Assembly (NCBI RefSeq): GCF_002906155.1 | Contig: NZ_MUJK01000005.1 | Location: forward strand, 124,001 to 188,000 | Reading direction: 5' to 3' | DNA from: Pseudomonas laurylsulfativorans | GTDB taxonomy: Bacteria > Pseudomonadota > Gammaproteobacteria > Pseudomonadales > Pseudomonadaceae | Length of the DNA: 64,000 bases | In this document: one piece after another, positions 44,109 to 53,267 of the stretch | Numbering within the stretch: position 1 is the first letter of the stretch | Layout: every line of letters begins with the position of its first letter | Made by a program: the position numbers and the translations under genes | Notes under the pieces: generated by a model | What the model was told of the DNA's origin: nothing | Databases searched by the model: none | Seen by the model: only the letters and a program-made list of their open reading frames with translations

Positions 44109-44876
44109 TTAGAAATCGGGTACGGGATGCTCCCGTAACGCCGTCAGCAAGGCCGCGGCACTCGCGCCGCGACAATCCACAACTGTTTCGGCCCCGGCGG
44201 CACGCGCCAGCTCGGCAACCCTGGGGCTCGGTACAAACAACGGCAACCGCGCCAACTGCGGCCAGGCATCGCCAGCCAATTGATACAGGTGCTCGAAACC
44301 TTGTCCACTGCTGACCACCAGCCCGTTCAGGCGTTCCGCCTGGATCCGCTGCTGCAGCGCTGCTGGTGGGTAAATCGGCAATGCCCGGCGGTACAACTCC
44401 AGATATTCGACACTAGCACCAAGCTCACGCAAACGCTCAGCCAGCAACTCACGTCCGCCCTCCCCACGCAAGATCAACACTCGCGCATCGGGGCGTGCGA
44501 TGGCCTCGCGCAATCGGGAAAGTTCGAGCAAGGCTTCACTGTCATCGCCTTCTGCCGGGAAGCTCACATCCAACCCGTGATCCTTGAGGATCTGCGCAGT
44601 CGCCGCGCCGACGCTGAACCACTTCACACCGGGTGGTGTTGGCCAATACCGTTCGAGCAGTTCGACGCCGACCCGGGCTGCTGGCTTGCTGACCACGATA
44701 ACGGCGCAGAACTGATTCAGCTCCAGAATCATCTGGCGCATTGTGTCAGTGGCCGCAATGGGCATGATGTCCAAAAGCGGCAGACTGTTACTGAATATCC
44801 CCTGCTCGGCCAAAAGACTGCTTAGCGCCGCCGCTTCTTCGGCGGGACGCGTCAGCAGCAAGCGCCAACCGGTCAC
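44109..44876 (-). CDS. hemD: Uroporphyrinogen-III synthase
   Basis: A 255-residue enzyme closing hydroxymethylbilane with inversion of ring D. Sequence conservation in this family is low; recognisable parts are the N-terminal WRLLLTRPAEEAAALSSLLA, the VSKPAARVGVELL segment and GLVVSSGQGFEHLYQL. Its start overlaps the hemC stop (ATGA), the classic hemCD coupling. Confidence 0.92.
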   Translation of the reverse strand: MTGWRLLLTRPAEEAAALSSLLAEQGIFSNSLPLLDIMPIAATDTMRQMILELNQFCAVIVVSKPAARVGVELLERYWPTPPGVKWFSVGAATAQILKDHGLDVSFPAEGDDSEALLELSRLREAIARPDARVLILRGEGGRELLAERLRELGASVEYLELYRRALPIYPPAALQQRIQAERLNGLVVSSGQGFEHLYQLAGDAWPQLARLPLFVPSPRVAELARAAGAETVVDCRGASAAALLTALREHPVPDF

Positions 44877-45814
44877 TCGTGGCCAGCCTCGCCATACACC
44901 GCTTTGAGAATGGCGTCGGCACCCTGGCTGAGAAGGTCTTCGGCCACTCGTACGCCCAGCGCCTCGGCATCGCCGCGAGAGGCCCGGGCCTGTGCGCTAA
45001 GCAGCAGGCCACCCGCTGGATCGCCCACCAGCCCGCGCAACCAGACCTGTTCGCCCTCCAGTACCGCGTAGCAGGCAATCGGCACCTGGCAACCACCATT
45101 GAGGTGTTTGTTGAGGGCACGCTCGGCAGTCACGCGGGTGGCGGTGTCCTGGTGATGCAGGGGCGCCAGCAGCGCATGGATTTCACTGTCGGCGCTGCGG
45201 CATTCGATACCCACCGCGCCCTGACCACCGGCCGGAAGGCTGTCATCGACACTGATGGCCGAAGTGATGCGATCCTCAAAGCCCAGACGGATCAGGCCGG
45301 CAGCGGCGAGGATGATCGCGTCGTACTCACCAGCATCGAGCTTGGCCAAGCGGGTATTGACGTTGCCGCGTAGGAAGCGGATTTCCAGGTCCGGGCGACG
45401 GGTCAGCAATTGAGCCTGGCGGCGCAGACTGGAGGTGCCGACGATGCTGCCCTGGGGCAACTCATCCAGGCTGGCGTAGGTGTTGGAAACGAAGGCATCG
45501 CGCGGGTCTTCGCGCTCGCAAATACAGAACAGGCCGAGGCCTTCGGGGAAGTCCATCGGCACGTCCTTCATGGAGTGCACGGCGATGTCGGCTTCATTTT
45601 CCAACAGCGCGGTTTCGAGCTCCTTGACGAACAGGCCCTTGCCGCCGATTTTCGACAGCGGTGAGTCAAGCAGCTTGTCACCACGGCTGACCATGGGGAC
45701 GAGCGTCACCAGCAGGCCCGGATGAGCGGCTTCAAGACGGGCTTTGACGTATTCGGCCTGCCACAGGGCGAGTGCACTTTTGCGGGTGGCGATGCGGATT
45801 TCGCGAGAGGACAT
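44873..45814 (-). CDS. hemC: Hydroxymethylbilane synthase (porphobilinogen deaminase)
   Basis: A 313-residue enzyme that joins four porphobilinogens. The dipyrromethane cofactor is attached at Cys242 (HLNGGCQVPIACYA). Substrate-binding residues lie in HSMKDVP and GTSSLRRQAQL. First gene of the hem operon, 138 bases after algR and on the same strand, so partial cotranscription with algR is possible. Confidence 0.96.
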   Translation of the reverse strand: MSSREIRIATRKSALALWQAEYVKARLEAAHPGLLVTLVPMVSRGDKLLDSPLSKIGGKGLFVKELETALLENEADIAVHSMKDVPMDFPEGLGLFCICEREDPRDAFVSNTYASLDELPQGSIVGTSSLRRQAQLLTRRPDLEIRFLRGNVNTRLAKLDAGEYDAIILAAAGLIRLGFEDRITSAISVDDSLPAGGQGAVGIECRSADSEIHALLAPLHHQDTATRVTAERALNKHLNGGCQVPIACYAVLEGEQVWLRGLVGDPAGGLLLSAQARASRGDAEALGVRVAEDLLSQGADAILKAVYGEAGHE

Positions 45815-45952
45815 GGATCAATCCGTACTGAATAGATACGGCGGATAATAACAGCTCAGCCAAATCCACTTTGACTTGTATCAGATACTAGTCGGCCTCC
45901 CTGGCCCCGGATGTCCGGCAATCGGGTGTGAAATTCGCCTGCGGACAGCTGT

Positions 45953-46699
45953 TTAAAGCTGTTGCATCATCTTGCGCACGCCAGCCACATGACGCCGACT
46001 GACGATCAGCGCATCACCGTTGAGCCCCTTGAGGAACAACTGAAAATGCCCCAGGGGTGTGCGCTGCAGTCGCTCGATACGCTCGCGGGCGACCAGTGCA
46101 TTGCGATGGATCCGCACGAAACGGTCACCGAATTCGTCTTCGAGGGCCTTTAGCGGCTCATCGAGCAGCACTTCACCGGCTTCGTGGCGCAAGGTCACGT
46201 ATTTGTGGTCGGCTATGAAATAAACCACCTGATCCAGCGGAATCAGCTCGATCCCTTTACGGGTCCGGGCGCTGATATGGCTGCGCGGGCCGCTGCCGCT
46301 GTCGGCAGCAGGACGGGTCAGGGCCGCGAGCTGGGCACGATTGGGGCGCTCAGCTCTCTTTAATGCGTCATGTAATTGTTCAGTTCTCACAGGTTTCACC
46401 AGATAGCCTACGGCGCTGGCCTGTAAGGCTTCCACGGCAAATTCATCGGGCCCGGCGCAGAACACCACGGCGGGCGGAGTTTCGCGTTCACATAACCGCG
46501 CAGCCACTTGCAGGCCATCGAGGCCGGGCATGCGGATATCAAGCAGCACGATATCCGGCTTGTGGCTGTCGATCAGTGCTAACGCCTCTTCGCCATTCGT
46601 GGCACTAGGCTCCAGGACACTGTACCCCTCGAGTTCGCCAACCATTCGGCTCAGGCGCTCGCGGGCCAAGGGTTCGTCATCAACGATCAGGACATTCAT
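45953..46699 (-). CDS. algR: LytTR response regulator AlgR
   Basis: A 248-residue response regulator, the length of P. aeruginosa AlgR. The receiver domain has the acidic pocket VDDEPLARERL and the phospho-acceptor Asp54 in VLLDIRMPGLDG, with the conserved lysine in GYLVKPVRT. The C-terminal LytTR DNA-binding domain begins near residue 145 (ELIPLDQVVYFIADHKYVTL; FVRIHRNALVARERIERLQR). It regulates alginate, twitching motility and other traits in P. aeruginosa. The start overlaps (ATGA) the stop of a degraded algZ, its usual sensor partner. Confidence 0.95.
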   Translation of the reverse strand: MNVLIVDDEPLARERLSRMVGELEGYSVLEPSATNGEEALALIDSHKPDIVLLDIRMPGLDGLQVAARLCERETPPAVVFCAGPDEFAVEALQASAVGYLVKPVRTEQLHDALKRAERPNRAQLAALTRPAADSGSGPRSHISARTRKGIELIPLDQVVYFIADHKYVTLRHEAGEVLLDEPLKALEDEFGDRFVRIHRNALVARERIERLQRTPLGHFQLFLKGLNGDALIVSRRHVAGVRKMMQQL

Positions 46700-47060
46700 A
46701 TTGCGCTGGATTCCTGCGTGAGTCTCGCACAAGGATAGCGTAGACAGGTGAAGTGACGTCCGTCACCGCGATCCACGCTAAGACTAGCGCGAGCGTCAAA
46801 AAGTGCCGCTGGTCCGGCGGCTAAATTTTCATCTGCCGGGCGATTGGCGGCCCAGGCCCGCATTGGCGACACATCGCCACAGGGTTTGCTGATACGCAAT
46901 ATGAACACCCCACTCTTCTTATAGTCAGCGGCTGCACCGAGAAGTGCGCTGATCCTACTGTCCAACTGTAGACGGTTGCCGGGACGATATAGCTCAATTG
47001 GAAAATATCGTTCGGCAAAAATGCACGGGCCTTACCCGGGCCAAGGCTCATCCCTCGGAA
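46696..47060 (-). pseudogene. algZ/fimS sensor kinase remnant
   Basis: Between algR and argH, where AlgZ/FimS (about 350 residues) should be, only remnants are left. From 47031 downward one frame reads FAERYFPIELYRPGNRLQLD, like ERYLSIEQYRLGDRLQLD of AlgZ; it then jumps to ADYKKSGVFILRISKP and ends LSVDRGDGRHFTCLRYPCAR, which matches the AlgZ C-terminus. The kinase N-box (PLLENA region) is deleted, a TAA breaks the frame at 47032-47034, and the N-terminal membrane and phospho-His part is absent. The stop still overlaps the algR start. Comparison is from memory of the AlgZ sequence. Confidence 0.82.
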
Positions 47061-47160
47061 AAAAACGTGTCGACCAGTGTCAGCGACAGGATTGGCAACC
47101 CTGTTATTATCCGTGCCAGCGTTCCACGCCTTCTTTCTTCAAGCCGATACGAGCGAATTC

Positions 47161-48555
47161 ATGAGCACTGACAAGACCAATCAGTCCTGGGGCGGCCGCT
47201 TCAGTGAACCCGTCGACGCCTTCGTCGCCCGCTTCACCGCCTCCGTCACCTTCGACCAGCGCCTGTATCGCCACGACATCATGGGCTCGATCGCCCACGC
47301 AACCATGCTGGCCAAGGTCGGCGTGCTGACCGATGCCGAGCGCGACAGCATCATTGATGGCCTGAAGACCATCCAGAGTGAAATCGAGGCCGGCCAGTTC
47401 GACTGGCGCATTGACCTCGAAGACGTTCACATGAACATCGAGGCGCGCCTGACCGACCGCATCGGCGTGACCGGTAAAAAACTGCACACTGGCCGCAGCC
47501 GTAACGATCAGGTCGCCACCGACATCCGTCTGTGGCTGCGTGACGAAATCGACCTGATCCTGGCCGAAATCACTCGCTTGCAAAGAGGCCTGCTGGAGCA
47601 AGCCGAGCGTGAAGCCGCCAGCATCATGCCGGGATTCACCCACTTGCAGACTGCACAGCCGGTGACGTTCGGGCATCACATGCTGGCCTGGTTCGAAATG
47701 CTCAGCCGCGACTACGAACGCCTGGTCGACTGCCGCAAGCGCACTAACCGCATGCCGCTGGGCAGCGCCGCACTGGCCGGCACCACCTACCCGATCGATC
47801 GCGAATACACCGCCCAATTGCTGGGTTTTGACGCCGTTGGCGGCAATTCGCTGGATAACGTCTCCGATCGTGATTTCGCCATCGAATTCTGCTCGGCCGC
47901 CAGCATCGCGATGATGCACCTGTCGCGCTTCTCCGAAGAGCTGGTGCTGTGGACCAGCGCGCAGTTCCAGTTCATCGATCTGCCGGACCGTTTCTGCACC
48001 GGCAGCTCGATCATGCCGCAAAAGAAAAACCCGGATGTACCGGAGCTCGTGCGCGGCAAGACCGGCCGTGTATTCGGCGCGCTGATGGGCCTGCTGACCC
48101 TGATGAAAGGCCAGCCTCTGGCCTACAACAAGGACAACCAGGAAGACAAGGAACCACTGTTCGACGCCGCCGACACCCTGCGCGACTCGCTGCGGGCCTT
48201 CGCCGACATGGTTCCGGCAATCAAGCCCAAGCACGCGATGATGCGCGAAGCGGCCCTGCGCGGCTTCTCCACCGCCACCGACCTGGCCGACTACCTGGTG
48301 CGTCGCGGCCTTCCATTCCGTGATTGCCACGAAATCGTTGGCCATGCCGTGAAATATGGCGTGGACAGCGGCAAGGACCTGGCGGAAATGAGCCTGGAAG
48401 AACTGCGCAAGTTCAGCGACCAGATCGACCAGGACGTGTTTGCCGTGCTGACCCTCGAAGGCTCGGTCAATGCCCGCAACCACATCGGCGGCACCGCGCC
48501 GGTGCAGGTGAAGGCTGCCGTGGCTCGCGGCCAGGCGTTGCTCGCCAGCCGCTAA
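47161..48555 (+). CDS. argH: Argininosuccinate lyase
   Basis: A 464-residue enzyme of the fumarase/aspartase superfamily, last step of arginine synthesis. The signature GSSIMPQKKNPDVPE carries the mobile catalytic serine loop; the TGRSRNDQVATDIRLWLRD and HLQTAQPVTFGHHM segments supply other active-site parts. The start MSTDKTNQSWGGRFSEP follows family N-termini; the upstream in-frame extension runs into the algZ remnant region. It is divergent from algR, as in P. aeruginosa. Confidence 0.96.
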   Translation: MSTDKTNQSWGGRFSEPVDAFVARFTASVTFDQRLYRHDIMGSIAHATMLAKVGVLTDAERDSIIDGLKTIQSEIEAGQFDWRIDLEDVHMNIEARLTDRIGVTGKKLHTGRSRNDQVATDIRLWLRDEIDLILAEITRLQRGLLEQAEREAASIMPGFTHLQTAQPVTFGHHMLAWFEMLSRDYERLVDCRKRTNRMPLGSAALAGTTYPIDREYTAQLLGFDAVGGNSLDNVSDRDFAIEFCSAASIAMMHLSRFSEELVLWTSAQFQFIDLPDRFCTGSSIMPQKKNPDVPELVRGKTGRVFGALMGLLTLMKGQPLAYNKDNQEDKEPLFDAADTLRDSLRAFADMVPAIKPKHAMMREAALRGFSTATDLADYLVRRGLPFRDCHEIVGHAVKYGVDSGKDLAEMSLEELRKFSDQIDQDVFAVLTLEGSVNARNHIGGTAPVQVKAAVARGQALLASR

Positions 48556-48566
48556 AAGCTAAAAGC

Positions 48567-48659
48567 CTCGCTAGCAAGCTCGCTCCCACAGGCATCTCTA
48601 TCTGCCCTGGACTTGTGATCCATTGCAGAACCCTGTGGGAGCGGGCTTGCCCGCGATGA
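48567..48659. repeat. REPIN variant
   Basis: GCTAGCAAGCTCGCTCCCAC at the left and TGTGGGAGCGGGCTTGCCCG at the right as inverted copies; the left REP has lost part of its core. Confidence 0.75.
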
Positions 48660-48682
48660 CTGACTTCAGAGCACTACAAAAC

Positions 48683-49342
48683 TTATTTCTTGCCCGCCAC
48701 CATTGCCATAAACGCCGGCATCGCCGCTTCCTTGTCCGCCGCAATTCGCTGAACGTTCGGATTCTGCTCCAGCCGCTGCAACAGCGCCTTGGCCGCCGGA
48801 AACTCAGCCAACAAATCGATGCCAAACAACTTCTTGGCGACCCCACAAGCCAATGGCACGCTGTACAGGAAGTAAAGATCCGCCACGCTCAAGCTGTCAC
48901 CAGCCACGTAAGGGCTGAATTTTCCGTGCCGGCCCAGCGCTTTCATCCCCAGCAACAGTTCGGCTTTGGTTTTTTCCTTGATCGCTTCCGACACAGTCAT
49001 GCCGAAAAACGCTTCGGCGTAGCAGGCTCGTCCCGGTAATTCGATATACAGCTCGATTTCCCTGGCCAACGCCAGCACCTGCGCACGCTCGAACGGATCG
49101 CTCGGCAGCAGCGGCGTGCCTGCCTGACTTTGCTCGATGTATTCGAGGATCACACTGGTCTCGTTGATGAAGCCCTGTTCTACCTGCAGGACGGGGACCT
49201 TTCCACGCGGACTGATGGCCAGCGCCTCGGGGCTGGTGCCGGCGTAAAACGGTACTTCTTCGAAGGGCAGTCCTTTTTCCAGCAGCGCCAGTTTGACCAT
49301 GTTGTAGTAGTTACTGACGGAGAATCCATAAAGCTTGATCAT
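48683..49342 (-). CDS. Glutathione S-transferase family protein
   Basis: A 219-residue protein with an N-terminal thioredoxin-like domain (MIKLYGFSVSNYYNMVKLAL; cis-Pro region GKVPVLQVEQGFINETSVIL) and a helical C-terminal domain (YVAGDSLSVADLYFLYSVPL). The ATG at 49342 has GGAGG 7 bases upstream; the in-frame GTG just before it is not used on that ground. Substrate unknown. Confidence 0.9.
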   Translation of the reverse strand: MIKLYGFSVSNYYNMVKLALLEKGLPFEEVPFYAGTSPEALAISPRGKVPVLQVEQGFINETSVILEYIEQSQAGTPLLPSDPFERAQVLALAREIELYIELPGRACYAEAFFGMTVSEAIKEKTKAELLLGMKALGRHGKFSPYVAGDSLSVADLYFLYSVPLACGVAKKLFGIDLLAEFPAAKALLQRLEQNPNVQRIAADKEAAMPAFMAMVAGKK

Positions 49343-49466
49343 CACAAAGCCTCCAGGCCGTGCGGGGTGGGCAGTGCGTGTTTATAGAATATCGCCGGGA
49401 TTCCTGCCAGCAGCATCACGCCGCTGAATGCGGTTAAACTGGCCACCTTTCCCTGAGGAGCCAGCC

Positions 49467-49751
49467 ATGAGCGAGCCGAGCGATATCGACAACGACGAAG
49501 AAGAATTCGCCGAAAGCACCCTGATCCAAGCCATCGAAAACCAGATCGAAAGCGACAACCCGCCAGCAGCCAAGGCGACGTTCAACAAGCTGACGCTGGT
49601 GGGTTATGAGCGGGAAGAGATCCTCAACCTGATGGCTCACGTTTTAGCGGTAGAAATCGACGCGATTCTCGAAGAAGACCGCGCGTTCAACACCGAATGG
49701 TACGAAGCCGCGCTGCGCGCATTGCCTGAGCTGCCGCCGGAAAAGCAGTAA
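49467..49751 (+). CDS. Conserved hypothetical acidic protein (94 aa)
   Basis: A 94-residue acidic protein: a disordered acidic N-terminus (MSEPSDIDNDEEEFAESTLI) and a helical rest (NKLTLVGYEREEILNLMAHV; AVEIDAILEEDRAFNTEWYE). The start is set by a GAGGAGCCAGCC ribosome region before the ATG; a longer frame would begin upstream without one. No family I can name. It lies divergent from the GST gene. Confidence 0.8.
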   Translation: MSEPSDIDNDEEEFAESTLIQAIENQIESDNPPAAKATFNKLTLVGYEREEILNLMAHVLAVEIDAILEEDRAFNTEWYEAALRALPELPPEKQ

Positions 49752-49766
49752 GCCCTACCCGCTCCC

Positions 49767-49866
49767 TGTAGGAGCGAGCTCGCTCGCGAAAAACCCGAGA
49801 GCGCCGCGGGGCGTCAGGTTTCCAGTGTCATCATTGAAGACCTTCGCGAGCAAGCTCGCTCCTACA
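49767..49866. repeat. REPIN
   Basis: TGTAGGAGCGAGCTCGCTCG and the inverse CGAGCAAGCTCGCTCCTACA at the edges of 100 bases. Confidence 0.9.
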
Positions 49867-49961
49867 GAGGAAAAAACCCTCTCGCGAGCACTGGACATGC
49901 CGGACAAGCGGGTTCACCTTAGGGGCGCTGTCGTCCAATTCCTAGAAAGTCCGGAGTCCTT

Positions 49962-50207
49962 ATGTCGCTTACCCCTGAGTTGGTTGCAGAACTGGAAATC
50001 CTCGCACTCTTCAACCTGGACAGTTCCCAGGAAGGTTTGAAAATTCATCAGACCGCTGCCCCGAAAGCCATTGCCGCTGCCAAACGCCTATTTGAAAAGG
50101 AACTGATCGACCAGCCTGATGGCGGCTACCTGACCAGTCTCGGTCGTGACGCCGCGCAAAATGTGCAAACCGTGCTCACCATTCTGAGAGCCGAAGAAAC
50201 AGCCTGA
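49962..50207 (+). CDS. TIGR02647 family small DNA-binding-like protein
   Basis: An 81-residue protein of the TIGR02647 family, common in pseudomonads (MSLTPELVAELEILALFNLD; LFEKELIDQPDGGYLTSLGR). The fold looks like a small winged helix, with the QPDGGYLTSLGR turn as the wing. A ribosome site GGAG lies 7 bases upstream. No known function; it sits alone before cyaA. Confidence 0.85.
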   Translation: MSLTPELVAELEILALFNLDSSQEGLKIHQTAAPKAIAAAKRLFEKELIDQPDGGYLTSLGRDAAQNVQTVLTILRAEETA

Positions 50208-50403
50208 ATTCCCCCCGTATTGCCCACGGAAACCCCTGTTGAAGGATTTCCGCGGGCGCACTTCGTTGCCCGCTTTCGCCGCGCGATAAAAATCTGACGC
50301 CAGAAATTCAAAATCAGCTTAAAAGTCCCGAGACCAAGGCGCTAAACTGCCCCTCAACCTGAGACCCACCGTTTCCGAGCCCTGCGAGCCGGTTTGAGCT
50401 GAC
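50208..50403 (+). other. Intergenic region and leader of cyaA
   Basis: Contains an imperfect hairpin GCCCACGGAAA/TTTCCGCGGGC (50222-50258), a possible terminator of the TIGR02647 gene, then GATAAAAAT as a candidate -10 element near 50285. I see no gene and no clear CRP site. Confidence 0.45.
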
Positions 50404-53259
50404 ATGACGCGCACCCATGAAATCCGCCCTGATCTGGACGAAGGAATCGACCGCAAGGTTCTCAGCCAGCTGCGCGCACGCTTTCTGAAACTCAACGAAG
50501 GACGCATGGCTCGCGCCATGGAAGGGTTGTCGACTCGTCAGCAAGGGGTCCTGACCTTGCTGCCGCTGTTTTTCCACGTTAATCATCCGTTGTTGCCCGG
50601 CTATGTTTCCGGCAGCACACCGGCCGGGCTGTCGAATTTCGAGCCGGATGCCAATGTCCTCGCTGAAGCCCAGCGCCTGACCCGTTCGTTTTCCTACAAA
50701 CCGCGCCACGGCAGCAACCCGCCCCGGCCGATTCACGGACTGTTCCTGATGGGCAGCCTCGGCACCCTGGCCCAGGCCGACCAGAGCGACATGGATGTGT
50801 GGGTCTGCCATGGGCCGGACCTGACCGAGAACGAGCTCGCCGAACTGCGAAAAAAATGCCAATTGCTGGAAACCTGGGCTGCCAGCCAGGGTGCCGAGGC
50901 GCATTTCTTCCTGATCGACCCGAGCCGTTTCGTCCGTGGCGAACGCGATACCCAGCTGAGCTCGGAGGATTGCGGCACCACCCAGCACTACCTGTTGCTG
51001 GACGAGTTCTACCGCACCGCGATCTGGCTCGCGGGGCGGACACCGATCTGGTGGCTGGTGCCGGTCTACGAAGAATCGAGCTACGACCGCTACACCCACA
51101 CTTTGATCTCCAAACGCTTCATCCGTGCCGATGAAACCCTCGACCTCGGTAACCTCGCCTACATCCCGCCCGGCGAATTCATCGGTGCCGGGCTCTGGCA
51201 GTTGTTCAAGGGCATCGAATCGCCCTACAAGTCGGTACTCAAGCTGTTGCTGACCGAGGTGTACGCCAGTGAACACCCCAGGGTCCATTGCCTGAGCCTG
51301 CGCTTCAAGCAAGCGGTGTTTGCCAACCGGCTCGACCTCGACGAGCTGGACCCGTACGTCGTGGTGTACCGGCGCATCGAGGAATACCTGATCGCCCGCA
51401 ACGAACCGGAACGTCTGGAACTGGTGCGCCGCGCGCTGTACCTAAAGGTCAATCGCAAACTGACCGGCAGCAGCCGCACCCAGAGCTGGCAACGCGCACT
51501 GCTTGAGCGCCTGGCCCACGAATGGCACTGGGACCAGCGTCAACTGACCCTGCTCGACAGCCGCAGCCAGTGGAAAGTCCGCCAGGTCAGCGCCGAGCGG
51601 CGAGCGCTGGTCAACGAGCTGAACTACAGCTACCGCTTCCTCACCCAGTTTGCCCGCCACGAACAAACCGTCAGCCGCATCAACAAGCGCGACCTGAGTG
51701 TCCTCGGCCGCCGGCTGTACGCCGCGTTCGAGCGCAAGGCCGGCAAAATCGAATTCATCAACCCCGGCATCGCCCTGGACCTGGCGGAAGACACCCTCAC
51801 GCTGGTGCACGCGCTGAACAGGAAAGACCCGGGGCAAGGCCAGTGGGGCTTGTACAACGGCAGCCTGACGGCGCTGGAGTGGGAACATTTCGCGCCGATC
51901 AAACGCAGCCGCCACTTGCTGGAACTGCTGACCTGGTGCCACCGCAATGGCGTGATCGACAGCAGCACCCGCCTGGCCTTGCACCCCGGTACCAGCGATT
52001 TGAGCGAATTCGAACTGTTCAACCTGCTCGGCAGTCTGCAACAGACCATCGCCCTGCCCTTGCCCACCGTTGCCGAAGAACCTCTGCTGCGCGCCAGCGT
52101 GCCGAGCGAAGTGCTGATTCTGGTGAATGTCGGCATCGATCCGCTCAAGCACCATCGCGACCTGAACATCCTGATGACTACCGAGCGCACCGATTCCCTG
52201 AGCTACGCCGGTGTCCGGGAAAATCTGGTGCTGACCCTGGACCAGGTCACGCTCAACAGCTGGAACGAAGTGCTGGTCAGTCGCTTCGACGGCCCACACG
52301 CTCTGCTCGACTGCATCCGTGACTACCTCAACAATCTGCCGGCCGGGCCGCAACAGCCGAAGCTGCGGGTGCGTTGCTTCTGCCATAACCGCGCGCAGTT
52401 CATTGCCCAACGGGTCGACGATATCCTCGAAACCGCGCAGAACCTGTTGCTGAGCCGACTCAATCATCGTTACTTGATCCAGGTCCAGCAGCACTACCAC
52501 GTGCTGGAGTTGGTGCCGGGCCAGGTCCAGCACGTCGCGCTGGCCACTCTGCCGGCGCTGATCGATTACCTGGGCGAGGAAATGGCCAGCTACAGCCCTC
52601 TGCACCTGGATCCGAAGGCATTGGAAGACCACGACCTTGCGCTGTTCCTGCCGACGGGCCAGCCGGACTGCATTCAAGTGTTCTATCGGGCCAACGAAGA
52701 TCAGGCTGATCTGTACGTGCTCGATGAGTTCAATGCCCTGTGGCAACAGCGCCTGCCCTGGCACGATGAGCAAAGCCTGCTGGTGCCGCTGCAGCGCTTC
52801 CTGCAATCGATCCAGTACCGTCGCGATGCCCTGCTGCCAATGGATGCAGCCACCCCCCAGAACCTCGACACTCTGTATAGCCAGTTGCTGCCGTCAGGCC
52901 CTGGCCGGGCGCGCCGCATCGAAGCCCGGCCGGTACCGCAGACGCCAGTGAACAAACCGTTCTACGACGTGCAGGCGATCGTCGGCAAAGCCGCACCGGG
53001 CCAGGTGCAGGTGCAGGTGCAGGTGACGCTGTATTGCAATCAACGGGAGTTTTCCGAGCTGGAACATGGCGACCAGCTGTTCAGCGTGGTCGCCCGGGAA
53101 ATCGTCGGACAGCGCCGGGAGACCGAACGCTACCGCTGCTACATCACCGACCTCGACCTGTCAGGCCTGCTCGGCGAAGGGCAGAGTTCCACCCATCTGT
53201 ACCTGCGCTACAAGGCTGACCTGGAGCACGCACTGAACAAGGCGCTCGATCAGGTCTGA
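50404..53259 (+). CDS. cyaA: Class I adenylate cyclase
   Basis: A 951-residue class I cyclase making cAMP. The N-terminal half is catalytic, with the nucleotidyltransferase-like motif LMGSLGTLAQADQSDMDVWV (about residues 115-134: GS followed by the DxD metal site). The C-terminal half is the glucose/PTS-responsive regulatory part. A run of VQVQVQV near residue 867 is coded by four CAGGTG units. Length is above the ~850 of E. coli CyaA, as in other pseudomonads. Confidence 0.95.
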   Translation: MTRTHEIRPDLDEGIDRKVLSQLRARFLKLNEGRMARAMEGLSTRQQGVLTLLPLFFHVNHPLLPGYVSGSTPAGLSNFEPDANVLAEAQRLTRSFSYKPRHGSNPPRPIHGLFLMGSLGTLAQADQSDMDVWVCHGPDLTENELAELRKKCQLLETWAASQGAEAHFFLIDPSRFVRGERDTQLSSEDCGTTQHYLLLDEFYRTAIWLAGRTPIWWLVPVYEESSYDRYTHTLISKRFIRADETLDLGNLAYIPPGEFIGAGLWQLFKGIESPYKSVLKLLLTEVYASEHPRVHCLSLRFKQAVFANRLDLDELDPYVVVYRRIEEYLIARNEPERLELVRRALYLKVNRKLTGSSRTQSWQRALLERLAHEWHWDQRQLTLLDSRSQWKVRQVSAERRALVNELNYSYRFLTQFARHEQTVSRINKRDLSVLGRRLYAAFERKAGKIEFINPGIALDLAEDTLTLVHALNRKDPGQGQWGLYNGSLTALEWEHFAPIKRSRHLLELLTWCHRNGVIDSSTRLALHPGTSDLSEFELFNLLGSLQQTIALPLPTVAEEPLLRASVPSEVLILVNVGIDPLKHHRDLNILMTTERTDSLSYAGVRENLVLTLDQVTLNSWNEVLVSRFDGPHALLDCIRDYLNNLPAGPQQPKLRVRCFCHNRAQFIAQRVDDILETAQNLLLSRLNHRYLIQVQQHYHVLELVPGQVQHVALATLPALIDYLGEEMASYSPLHLDPKALEDHDLALFLPTGQPDCIQVFYRANEDQADLYVLDEFNALWQQRLPWHDEQSLLVPLQRFLQSIQYRRDALLPMDAATPQNLDTLYSQLLPSGPGRARRIEARPVPQTPVNKPFYDVQAIVGKAAPGQVQVQVQVTLYCNQREFSELEHGDQLFSVVAREIVGQRRETERYRCYITDLDLSGLLGEGQSSTHLYLRYKADLEHALNKALDQV

Positions 53260-53267
53260 GGGGGAAG

